From Anaerolineales bacterium (lineage in GTDB: Bacteria; Chloroflexota; Anaerolineae; Anaerolineales; UBA6668), in the NCBI GenBank assembly GCA_020630175.1, contig JAHDBW010000001.1:13379-52464 (forward strand): 39,086 bases of DNA, read 5' to 3'. The notes beneath the pieces are model-generated. The model saw only the letters and a program-made list of their open reading frames with translations. It was not told where the DNA came from and made no database searches. Shown here piece by piece: positions 18,631-27,422 of the stretch. Positions within the stretch are counted from its first letter, which is position 1, and each line of letters begins with the position of its first letter. The translations under genes and the position numbers were made by a program.

Positions 18631-19566
18631 TTGCTACGAAAAATATTTAACACCCAACCAAATAAAACGGCGTCTGTAACGGATACTGTGCCCCAATCCG
18701 CAGTTTCTGCATTCCCCAGCTTAGACGGCCAAACGCGGCCAAGCCTACGGGTAGCGCAAGGCCATCATGTTGGCATCGTCCGCCGTAAAAACCAAGACGT
18801 TCTTTATACATTCACAGCTACATATGAAGGGCAAGTCCCGTTCTCTGATTTTGGCTTGTACGTTGTTGCTGACGGCATGGGTGGGCATAGCAGTGGTGAA
18901 TTAGCCAGCGCTACGGCAGCCCAAGTGTTAGCCCATCAGCTGCTATCGCTGATTTATATTCCACTCTTAGAGCTTGGCACTACCGAGCGTGATATTCCAG
19001 TCCTAGAAATTCTAGAAGCCTCTCTACAGGCGGCTAATTTATCGGTGGTGAGTAAATTGCCAGATGGCGGTACAACCGTCAGCTGCGCGCTGGTGTTGAA
19101 TGACCGCCTGTTTATTGGGCACGTTGGTGATAGCCGCGTGTACTCAATTATGAACGGCGAAATGACACAGCTTACTGAAGATCATTCGCTAGTGCAGCGC
19201 TTGCAAGAGCTGGGTCAAATTACGGCTGAAGAAGCTGCTGTGCATCCACAGCGCAACGTGCTTTATCGCGCCGTTGGGCAGGGTGAAGGTCTAGAAATTG
19301 ATGTGTTTGAAGCCCCGCTTAACGAAGGCGAACAACTGCTAATTTGTTCTGATGGGCTGTGGTCAATGATCGATGATGCGCAAATGCTAGACATTGTAAA
19401 CACATCGGACAGCATGCAAGACGCTTGCGACCGCTTAGTGGATAGCGCAAACATGGCCGGTGGCAATGACAATATCACGGTGCTCATGGTTGAAGCAGCG
19501 CGTTTGCTGCCAAAGCCAGACGTGAATGATGCAGACACGCGCATTGACGAAACTACACCGGCTTAG
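18631..19566 (+). CDS. PP2C-family serine/threonine phosphatase
   Basis: YVVADGMGGHSSGELAS, IGHVGDSRVYSI, LICSDGLWSMI, GGNDNITVLMV. TTG start predicted. Confidence 0.93.
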   Translation: MLRKIFNTQPNKTASVTDTVPQSAVSAFPSLDGQTRPSLRVAQGHHVGIVRRKNQDVLYTFTATYEGQVPFSDFGLYVVADGMGGHSSGELASATAAQVLAHQLLSLIYIPLLELGTTERDIPVLEILEASLQAANLSVVSKLPDGGTTVSCALVLNDRLFIGHVGDSRVYSIMNGEMTQLTEDHSLVQRLQELGQITAEEAAVHPQRNVLYRAVGQGEGLEIDVFEAPLNEGEQLLICSDGLWSMIDDAQMLDIVNTSDSMQDACDRLVDSANMAGGNDNITVLMVEAARLLPKPDVNDADTRIDETTPA

Positions 19567-19593
19567 CTTGATACACTTGACTGATCAATAAAT

Positions 19594-19624
19594 AAAAAAC
19601 GCTCGCAATTGCGAGCGTTTTTTT
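19594..19624. terminator. Bidirectional Rho-independent terminator
   Basis: Perfect palindrome AAAAAACGCTCGCAATTGCGAGCGTTTTTT between convergent genes. Confidence 0.92.
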
Positions 19625-19658
19625 ATTTAAAACTGTTTGCTAGAAAGTTGAAGCCGAC

Positions 19659-20639
19659 CTAAGACAGTTTTGGCAACTGGGCAAAACGGGTCTTCATATA
19701 CGCTTGTTTGAAGGCATCGACCATTTCTGGATCGTAGCGGTCACCAGCGCAGTTTTGTATTTCAAGATACGCTTCATCAAAGGTGAGCTTTGGGCGGTAC
19801 GTACGATTGCTAGTAATTGCGTCAAATGAATCTGCAATGGCGACAATGCGGGCCTCAATTGGGATTTCTGAGCCGCCGATACCGTAGGGATACCCTTTGC
19901 CATCAAAGCGTTCGTGATGGTAACGCACAATGCCGTCCATTGGCTTCAGGTAGGCGACCTCTTTGATCATGTCTGCGCCAATTTGCGGGTGCTGACGGAT
20001 CTCTGCCCATTCTTTATCATCTAGTGGGCCGGTTTTGCGTAGGGTGGTCTCACGGACGTGGATTTTGCCAACATCATGCAAGATGCCACCAAAGCGAATG
20101 ATTTCTAAACGGTCTTGGCTCCAGCCTAATTCCTCAGCGATTGCTAAAGAATACATGGTGACGCGCTCCACGTGCCCACGCGTATAGCGATCCCGTAATT
20201 CAATCGCGTTGGCCAGCATTAGCAGGCTCGACTGATACGAATCGCGCAGTTGCACAATGGCAAGCTGTTCATTACGTTCCATCCGAGAGCGGACAGCGGT
20301 AATCAACTCATCATGATCAACAGGCTTTACAAGGTAATCTTCTGCACCAAGTTTTTTGCCTTTTAGAATGTCTGGTTTGTCACTGCGGGCAGAGAGAAAG
20401 ATAAAAGGGATTTTTAACCAGTCTTCCCGTTCACGGACATGTCCAAAGAACTCAAATCCATCCATGACTGGCATTGAAATGTCAGCCAAAATTAGATTTG
20501 GCAATTGGGTTGCCATCACATCTAATGCCTCTTGCCCATTGCCTGCGGTAAGGGTGCTAAAGCCTTCAAATTCTAGAATTTCGCAAAGGCCTTCGCGTAG
20601 GGTTGGATTGTCTTCAACAATGAGAATGGTGTCTTCCAT
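19659..20639 (-). CDS. Response regulator with HD-GYP domain (putative c-di-GMP phosphodiesterase)
   Basis: REC (LILADISMPVMDGFEFF, LVKPVD) plus HD-GYP (GGILHDVGKIH, HHERFDGKGYPYGIGGSEIP, RIVAIADSFDAITSNRTYRP). Confidence 0.94.
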   Translation of the reverse strand: MEDTILIVEDNPTLREGLCEILEFEGFSTLTAGNGQEALDVMATQLPNLILADISMPVMDGFEFFGHVREREDWLKIPFIFLSARSDKPDILKGKKLGAEDYLVKPVDHDELITAVRSRMERNEQLAIVQLRDSYQSSLLMLANAIELRDRYTRGHVERVTMYSLAIAEELGWSQDRLEIIRFGGILHDVGKIHVRETTLRKTGPLDDKEWAEIRQHPQIGADMIKEVAYLKPMDGIVRYHHERFDGKGYPYGIGGSEIPIEARIVAIADSFDAITSNRTYRPKLTFDEAYLEIQNCAGDRYDPEMVDAFKQAYMKTRFAQLPKLS

Positions 20640-20774
20640 AGGATGGTTTGTGCCGATTGTGTAAAAGAGGCGCCTGGCTGGGCTGGCTTTTAGATGTTAT
20701 ATAAGCGTTAGAGCTCACTCTATTCAATATATCATTGAACGGCGTGAAATCAATGCCCAATCCACAGCAGGGAG

Positions 20775-23381
20775 TTAGTTACTGAGTACGTATTGTGCTA
20801 GATGTGTGTCAACACTTTTTAGCGCCTTGGCAAGTTTTTGCGTTAGCGCGCGTGACGCGTCAAAGTCTTCTTTTTGCCCGGCAACTTGTAAGTCGTAGGC
20901 GATTTTTGCAACTTCTCCGGCAGACAGCGTGCTGGCTGTGCCTTTCAGCGTATGGGCAGTGCGTTCAAGCAGGTCGGCGTCTTTGCTAGCAATAGCGCCT
21001 TCGATGGTGTCCAATGATTCAGGCCAAGAGTCGTGGAACATTTGTAAGAGTTCAATCGCGAGTTCGTCATCGCCCCCACAACGTTCTGTTACTTCATCAA
21101 AATCAAACATACTAACAGTTTCTTCCTGTTCTAAGAGCAATTCGGAAGTATCTTTTTGGGTGGAATGGATTAGCGCGGCAATAGTTGCGTACAAGGCATC
21201 CACTTCAATGGGTTTGGTGAGATGGCTGTCCATCCCAGCGGCCAAACACATGCGCCGGTCATCAGGGGTGGCATTTGCGGTGAGCGCAACAATCGGTAAA
21301 TGCTCGCCAGTTTGCTGCTCGTATTCACGAATGGCCATTGTTGCTTCAAGACCATTGAGTTCCGGCATTTGCAAATCCATCAGGATCAAATCGAACTGTT
21401 CGTGCTTTGAAAGCGAAACGGCTGACTGTCCGTTATCAACAATTGTAATTTTATGGTCGCGCCGTTCCAAAAGTTGGCGTAATACCATCTGATTGATCGG
21501 GTCATCTTCGGCAACTAAAATGCGGAGTGGGGTGTCTTCACGTAAGATGTCGAATGCGCCTTGCCCTAACAGCAATCCGCGCAGCGGTGACTTTTCTTCA
21601 CCCGGCAGGCCAAAGTCCACTTCAAAGAAGAACTTAGTGCCCCGGCCAACTTTGCTGCGTAGCTGAAGGCCGCTGCCCATTAGCTCTGTAAGCCGCATGG
21701 CAATGGCTAAGCCTAAGCCGGTGCCGCCATACTTTCGGGCGGTCGAGAGCTTGGCCTGTTGGAAAGGCTCAAAGATTGCGGCTTGCTTATCTTTTGGAAT
21801 GCCGATGCCCGTATCCGTTACAGACAGGGTGACTTTTTGCAGGTCGTCTACCAAATCCCCGCCTTCTACATGGAGCACAACAGAGCCGCGCTCAGTAAAT
21901 TTGATGGCGTTGCTAAGCAAATTGAATAGCACTTGGCGAATGCGCGTTGGATCGCCTTTGACCAACTCTGGCACGCCGGGGTCTACTTCACAGCGGATAT
22001 CCAGCGCTTTGATAATGGCGCGCGGGGCAAATAGCTCAACGGTGTTGGCGGCTAAGTCGTGTAGGTTGAAGGTGATTTCTTCTAAATCAAGCTTGCCAGA
22101 ATCAATCTTAGACAGATCTAGCAAGTCATTTAGCATCTTGACCAGCATGTCACCCGAGGTGCGCACTTGCTCAAGCGAATGGCGTTGATCCCCAGTGAGG
22201 TTGCTATCAAGCAGAATTAGGTCTGTTAGTCCCAGTACTGCGTTGAGTGGGGTGCGAATTTCATGACTGATGGTTGCTAAGAATTGCGTTTTGGCTTCGT
22301 TGGCTTCTTCGGTTTCTTTCTTGGCACGCAGCAGTTCATCTTCAGCTAGCTTGCGGGCGGTCACATCATGCAGAATCATGTAAAACCCGTTGACCGAGCC
22401 ATTAGGCTGCCGTAACGGAGAGTACGTAGTTTCAAAGTATTGGGCGGCTTGGCCTTCACCAACTGATAACACGCGCGAGACCGGCACATCTCCAGCAAAC
22501 GCATTTTTGACACCTAGCTGTTCTTCCAAGACTTCAGACACGTCACGCCCAATCAGTTTTTCGGCGCTTGAGAAAAGCAAATTCGCGCCAGCAAGGTTTA
22601 CATCAATCACGCGCTGTTTGGGATCCATCACAAACACGGCGTCGGTCATACTTTCAATAATGTTTGTACGAGCGATGGGCGTGATATCAAGAACGCGGTA
22701 GCGGAAGATGCCGTATACCAAACAAATGCCGCCTAAGGCAAAGCCAAATGCGGTCGTTGGTAGCGGGATAAACTGCGGATAGGCAAAGTAATCAAGGATG
22801 TTTGCAATCCACGGCAGCAGGGCGGCTAACAATAGCGTGAAGCTTTGGCCACGATAGACCGAAGAGGCGCGCGGCAACGCTAACAGCAGCCACAAAGACC
22901 CGAGAATAATCAGGCCGGTGTTATAGATTTGGCTGATCCAGAAGCCAGTGGCGAATTCAACATTGATAAGCCCTAAGTGGGCAATGTTGAGGTCGTTGAT
23001 GTTTTGCCAAATGAAAGAAGCGAGCGTATTGCTCCAAATCAAGAACAGAACAAACACCGGCACAATCATCAAAATGATGACGCCGATTAGAGGGAGCCGG
23101 TTGCTACGATTGGTGTAATTGACGGCAAACGCAAACCAAAACACAGGCACGCTCATGATGCCAATGTAGCGAATGCGTGCCCACAGCAGCTTTGAAGCGG
23201 GGTCTAACGTGCCATTTTCTAGCAAGGCTGCGCCAACCCAAATGGCAACCGCAAACAGGAATCCCACCAAATACCACCCGCCGGGCGATTTGCGGCGTGT
23301 TGCAGCCACAGTCAGCGCAATAAGCGTGATTGCAAATGCAACGGCGTATGGAATTGCTTGCCAGGTAAATTCCCAATTCAT
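20775..23381 (-). CDS. Hybrid sensor histidine kinase: 7TM N-terminus, PAS, HisKA, HATPase, REC, HPt
   Basis: Multiple N-terminal TMs; HEIRTPLNAVLGLTDLI, LSNAIKFTERG, GTGLGLAIAMRLTELMG, LILMDLQMPELNGLEA, HPt HTLKGTAST. Confidence 0.95.
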   Translation of the reverse strand: MNWEFTWQAIPYAVAFAITLIALTVAATRRKSPGGWYLVGFLFAVAIWVGAALLENGTLDPASKLLWARIRYIGIMSVPVFWFAFAVNYTNRSNRLPLIGVIILMIVPVFVLFLIWSNTLASFIWQNINDLNIAHLGLINVEFATGFWISQIYNTGLIILGSLWLLLALPRASSVYRGQSFTLLLAALLPWIANILDYFAYPQFIPLPTTAFGFALGGICLVYGIFRYRVLDITPIARTNIIESMTDAVFVMDPKQRVIDVNLAGANLLFSSAEKLIGRDVSEVLEEQLGVKNAFAGDVPVSRVLSVGEGQAAQYFETTYSPLRQPNGSVNGFYMILHDVTARKLAEDELLRAKKETEEANEAKTQFLATISHEIRTPLNAVLGLTDLILLDSNLTGDQRHSLEQVRTSGDMLVKMLNDLLDLSKIDSGKLDLEEITFNLHDLAANTVELFAPRAIIKALDIRCEVDPGVPELVKGDPTRIRQVLFNLLSNAIKFTERGSVVLHVEGGDLVDDLQKVTLSVTDTGIGIPKDKQAAIFEPFQQAKLSTARKYGGTGLGLAIAMRLTELMGSGLQLRSKVGRGTKFFFEVDFGLPGEEKSPLRGLLLGQGAFDILREDTPLRILVAEDDPINQMVLRQLLERRDHKITIVDNGQSAVSLSKHEQFDLILMDLQMPELNGLEATMAIREYEQQTGEHLPIVALTANATPDDRRMCLAAGMDSHLTKPIEVDALYATIAALIHSTQKDTSELLLEQEETVSMFDFDEVTERCGGDDELAIELLQMFHDSWPESLDTIEGAIASKDADLLERTAHTLKGTASTLSAGEVAKIAYDLQVAGQKEDFDASRALTQKLAKALKSVDTHLAQYVLSN

Positions 23382-23504
23382 AGGTCAGATAAGCGTGACA
23401 GCGTTACGCAAAATTGCGTTTGTGCTGGGCACAAATCTCATTATAGGCAATATTGGCCGAATACAAAATGATTTGTTTTGAATGCGCGGTAAACATTGCG
23501 GTAT

Positions 23505-24353
23505 TTATGCGTGATGCACGTTACTTGCCAGAAAGTCTAGACTTAGCTTGCTCACCAAGTCTGGATATTCAAGTGGCACTAAATGGGTGGCGTTTTCTAC
23601 GCAATGAAGTTGCACCTGTGGCGCATAGCGGCGCATTGCTTTAACAGAATTCGGCAGAACCGTGTCCGATTTGTCTGCGTAGATCAGCGCTGTTGGCGTT
23701 TTTAGCTGCCGAATGTGCCGCCAAATGCGCCCCGGCATCGTCTTATAAATTTGGGCTTCCCATTCTTTTGTAATGCGCAGCCCAACCTTGCCATTGGCTA
23801 ATGGAATAGCGATCGCGTCAATGTAATGCTGCAGGTTAGCATCGGATATTTTTTTGAAGACACCGGCGCGTCTAAAGCCAGCATACATCTGCTGTTTAGA
23901 GTTGTATTCGGCGCGGCGGCGCATTGCGCTGGCATGCAGTGGATGTTTATGCCCAAGCCCTAACGCAGCAACAATCCCCCACATAAAGCTGTAGAAAGGC
24001 GGAATAATCACCGGATCAAGCAGAACGAGTTTGGTAAACAAATCTGGGCGTTGGACTGCGGCGTGTAGCGTAACAACTGCGCCAATTGAGTGCCCCATCC
24101 CAATGATGGGGGCGGTGTAGTTGGCTTCAATAAACGCGATTAGATCAGCACTAACTTGCCACCAACTGGTGAGTTGCGTATGGGGTTGGTCTGCCTGCAT
24201 CGACCGCGTTTCCATTGCGCTAACGTGATAGTGTTCTGTCAGGTTAGTTAACAATGGTGTATAGGTTTGCGGCGGGAAGCCGTTCGCATGTAAGAAATGC
24301 AATGCGGGTCCGTTACCCCCAAACACAATACGGCCTGTCTGGTCTGCAATCAT
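23505..24353 (-). CDS. Alpha/beta hydrolase
   Basis: HANGFPPQTYTPLL, nucleophile elbow GMGHSIGAV, C-terminal ATHLVPLEYPD. Start reset to Met33 at 24353, just after the upstream gene stop. Confidence 0.85.
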   Translation of the reverse strand: MIADQTGRIVFGGNGPALHFLHANGFPPQTYTPLLTNLTEHYHVSAMETRSMQADQPHTQLTSWWQVSADLIAFIEANYTAPIIGMGHSIGAVVTLHAAVQRPDLFTKLVLLDPVIIPPFYSFMWGIVAALGLGHKHPLHASAMRRRAEYNSKQQMYAGFRRAGVFKKISDANLQHYIDAIAIPLANGKVGLRITKEWEAQIYKTMPGRIWRHIRQLKTPTALIYADKSDTVLPNSVKAMRRYAPQVQLHCVENATHLVPLEYPDLVSKLSLDFLASNVHHA

Positions 24354-24357
24354 TTTG

Positions 24358-25203
24358 TTAAGCGGTCTTGGCAGCCCACTTGTCGCGCAACATTTGCGAG
24401 TCATCTTCCATAATTGGCGATTCGCAAACCATACGACCGGCACAGCCAAAGGTCTCTAGCACGTTCAAGAAATCTTGATAGCGCAGATCAGACTCGTCTA
24501 GCATGAGGTGATTTTTCTCGCCTTTTGGTCCGTACTCAATCCCAGAAATGTGGATATGCATGCGTTCTAGAGCGCTTTGCCCAAGGCCATCGCGGATTTT
24601 GGTGAGAATTTCGGTGAATTCTTCAGTTGTGTTCACCGTGCCATCGCCGGGACGGGCGTGTAAGTGGGCAATATCTACGCAAGGTAAAACGCCCGGCACA
24701 GCACGACCCATTTCAATGGTGTCTTCTAGCGAGCCAAGCATGGCCGACTTGCCCATGGTTTCTGGCCGCAGCGTGACTGGGTTGTTGTTGGCTTTTAGCT
24801 CGTCCGCAACGCCTTTGAGGCGCGGGATGGCTTTTTTGAGCACCACTTCAGCCGGTTGCTTGAAATAAGACCCCGGATGAAAAATGATATCTGTCGCGCC
24901 AGCGAGGTTGCCAAAGTGGCAGGCATCCATCAAGCGTTTGCGGCTTTTGGGCCATTCTTCTTCTGTGGCATTTAGATTGATGTAGTAGGGCGCATGGACG
25001 CTCAGGGCAACGTCGTTTTCAATACCTAGCAATCTGATTTTTTCACATGAGGCTTCGCTCACCCGTACCGACCGCACCCACGCCAGTTCCAAGGCGTTTA
25101 AGCCTAATGAATTGAGGTGCACAATTGCGCCCGGCGAGCCACCAGGGCGTTTGGGTGTTGATTTGGGTGATCCAACGGTGCCAAAGCGGAAAGAAAGAGA
25201 CAT
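24358..25203 (-). CDS. AP endonuclease family 2 / endonuclease IV-like TIM-barrel protein
   Basis: LSVHAPYYINLNA, IIFHPGSY, PETMGKSAMLGSLEDTI, PCVDIAHLHAR, HIHISGIEYGPKGEKNHLML. ATG at 25203 with upstream AAGGAC Shine-Dalgarno preferred. Confidence 0.88.
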   Translation of the reverse strand: MSLSFRFGTVGSPKSTPKRPGGSPGAIVHLNSLGLNALELAWVRSVRVSEASCEKIRLLGIENDVALSVHAPYYINLNATEEEWPKSRKRLMDACHFGNLAGATDIIFHPGSYFKQPAEVVLKKAIPRLKGVADELKANNNPVTLRPETMGKSAMLGSLEDTIEMGRAVPGVLPCVDIAHLHARPGDGTVNTTEEFTEILTKIRDGLGQSALERMHIHISGIEYGPKGEKNHLMLDESDLRYQDFLNVLETFGCAGRMVCESPIMEDDSQMLRDKWAAKTA

Positions 25204-25252
25204 TAGGGTTGAGTCCTTACTAAATGATGGAACTGAAAACTCAGCGTAAAGC

Positions 25253-25278
25253 AAAACAGGCCGCTAAAAGCGACCTGT
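25253..25278 (-). terminator. Rho-independent terminator downstream of tRNA-Thr
   Basis: Minus strand CAGGTCGC-TTTTA-GCGGCCTG-TTTTGCTTT (one G-U pair). Confidence 0.75.
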
Positions 25279-25286
25279 CGGATTAG

Positions 25287-25359
25287 AGCCACCGAGCGGA
25301 ATCGAACCGCTGACCTGATCATTACGAGTGAACTGCTCTACCATCTGAGCTACGGTGGC
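25287..25359 (-). tRNA. tRNA-Thr (anticodon CGT)
   Basis: Minus strand GCCACCGTAGCTCAGATGGTAGAGCAGTTCACTCGTAATGATCAGGTCAGCGGTTCGATTCCGCTCGGTGGCT; complete acceptor, D and T arms; anticodon loop CT-CGT-AA; CCA not encoded. Confidence 0.95.
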
Positions 25360-25434
25360 GTTTGTGAATTTGCTGCACGATTGTATCAAAGTAAAATTTA
25401 CCGTGTCAAGAATTCGCTAATATTGCTCCGGCCT

Positions 25435-26997
25435 TTACTGTGAACTGAAGTATTCTGCTTGCCAGCGGCTGATCTCGGCCTCAGTTGTGTAAGCGGCAAG
25501 ATGGTCCCAAAAATCATCCGGCGTGACGATCTCACCTTGATAGGTTTGTAAATAGGTGCGTGAAAAGTCGGCAAAGGCCTCTGCGCCAATCGAAAGCCGA
25601 ACTTCGTGTAAAAACTGAACGCCACGCAGATAAACGGCATTGATATAAGGCCGCCGATTGGTAAACTGCCCAACGGTGCTATCTACATTGCCAGTCGCGG
25701 CATGTCGGTCTACGCGGAAGCGCCACCACCAATCGACCCAGTCTGGCTCAAAGCGTTCGTAATAAAGATATTCCGCATAAATTGCAAACGCTTCATCTAG
25801 CCATGGGTCTTGCGCCTGATTGTTTGCAACTAAGCCGTACCACCATTGATGCGCAGTTTCATGCACGGCAATCATGGTGAGGAAGCCGAGTGAGTTGCCC
25901 CCATACGTCCGGTAATAAGATTCACCTAAGAAATATAGGCCGTCATATTCAAGCCCGTCGCCAAAATCTGCAATGACAATGTCTAATGCGTCGTGCGGGT
26001 AAGCGCCGTATGTTTCGCCAAATAGAGTGAGGGCGTTGGCGGTGGCCTCTAGTGCGGCTGCGCCAGCAGTTTCGTAGCCAGGATAGTAATAGCTGGTCAC
26101 AATAATGTCATCGACGGTGACGCTCTTTGTGGCATATTCTGGGCTGATTGAAAATGCAAAGTTACGCGCATTGGCATGCGTATAGAAATAGGTGCCGTCT
26201 GTTTGCTTGTAAGGCTTGGCCGATGCTGCAATGACAAGATCATCCACAGTATTTTCTATCGACAATGACACGTCGTAATTTGCAATTGGATACGTTTGGT
26301 GTTCGCCAACTTGCCCCGGATAGTCTAATATCCAGCCGTTTTCTGCGTCATAGGCGGCAACATAAGGGTACCAGTCGCCCATGTTGGTTTGACGCCAATA
26401 TCCTAAAGAAGACTGTTCGGCTGGCAATGCCAGCAAGTATGACAATGAAAACTGCACGCGCGCACCAACGGCGAGCGTTTCAGTTAGCGTGACCGATAAG
26501 TAACGGCCGTTTAGCGTTGCGGACGCGGTGGCGCCGTTTGCAGTTGTATCGAAATTTTGTAAAAAGAAAACGTTGTTAGTTTGATTGGCATCAACCACAA
26601 GCACTAGCTCTTGTAACGGCGTTGCGGTGTCATTTAAATAATCAACTGTTTGAGTCACCTGCAATTGGCGCAACTCATAATTTAATGTGGCATCTAGCGT
26701 GTAGTGACTGCGGGGCGCGACAGGTGGCGGCTCGGTTGCCGTTGCTACTGGTGTAGGGGGCAGAGCCGTTGGTGCGATCGACGTCTCTGTTTGCTCGGGA
26801 CGCATCAGAACGGGACTAGGCAGCGAAACAGGATCCACAATGAGGGGGAGCTCAGCGGATGAATTTTCGGCGTTAGCCACGGGTAAGCATGCTGCCAATG
26901 CAAAGCTGCTCACAAGAATTAGTAGCTTTACAGCCCACGGGGAGTTTAGGCTTTTCCCAATGGATTGAAGGCTAAGGCTTATCAATTGAATAAACAA
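25435..26997 (-). CDS. M1-like zinc metallopeptidase, membrane-anchored or lipoprotein
   Basis: HETAHQWWYGLV-(N18)-EAFAIYAEYLYYE (HExxH...E), lipobox-like LAAC near the N-terminus. Confidence 0.85.
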   Translation of the reverse strand: MFIQLISLSLQSIGKSLNSPWAVKLLILVSSFALAACLPVANAENSSAELPLIVDPVSLPSPVLMRPEQTETSIAPTALPPTPVATATEPPPVAPRSHYTLDATLNYELRQLQVTQTVDYLNDTATPLQELVLVVDANQTNNVFFLQNFDTTANGATASATLNGRYLSVTLTETLAVGARVQFSLSYLLALPAEQSSLGYWRQTNMGDWYPYVAAYDAENGWILDYPGQVGEHQTYPIANYDVSLSIENTVDDLVIAASAKPYKQTDGTYFYTHANARNFAFSISPEYATKSVTVDDIIVTSYYYPGYETAGAAALEATANALTLFGETYGAYPHDALDIVIADFGDGLEYDGLYFLGESYYRTYGGNSLGFLTMIAVHETAHQWWYGLVANNQAQDPWLDEAFAIYAEYLYYERFEPDWVDWWWRFRVDRHAATGNVDSTVGQFTNRRPYINAVYLRGVQFLHEVRLSIGAEAFADFSRTYLQTYQGEIVTPDDFWDHLAAYTTEAEISRWQAEYFSSQ

Positions 26998-27248
26998 ATC
27001 TTAAAGTTGGTAAATTGTAAATTGTAGGCATAAAAATTTTATCGCCATGGGCATGAATTGTGCAATCGCATGACAATACCTAATAAGTGCCTCTTTTAGT
27101 ATTGCATCAACTGCAGGCTGGTGCAAATATTACGGCAAAAGAGAGTTTGCTAATTTTGAATAAGTGACCGAATTGGTAATGTCAATTGTCTACTAGATAA
27201 GCCCTTATGTATTTGTATTCACAATTGGGTTACACTAATTTATATAGT

Positions 27249-27361
27249 TATTGATACCGAATCTCTTTATCCGCTAACCAATTGATGGGCAATTCTTAAT
27301 CCGATTGCCCGTGGTAAGCCATCTGATTCCTGAATAGGATATAGACCCTTAGGTATCAATA
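27249..27361 (+). ncRNA. Candidate structured 5' leader RNA (cis-regulatory)
   Basis: Perfect 10-bp closing helix TATTGATACC (27249-27258)/GGTATCAATA (27352-27361) enclosing nested helices GAATC/GATTC, GCTAACC/GGTAAGC (one A-A mismatch) and GGGCAAT/ATTGCCC. Not matched to any family I recognise. Confidence 0.4.
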
Positions 27362-27422
27362 TAAAAACGTTGAACGCGCATGCTTAGTCTGAGCATGTAA
27401 AAAAACTGGAGCAAACTGCTAA

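Noticed and set aside
23505-24449. Full-length 314-aa start for the alpha/beta hydrolase
   Set aside because: Would overlap the upstream endonuclease IV gene by about 90 nt with unrelated N-terminal sequence; Met at 24353 fits better.
27379-27397. Hairpin CATGCTTAGTCTGAGCATG as a terminator
   Set aside because: No T-run follows on either strand; reported instead as a pre-RBS hairpin.
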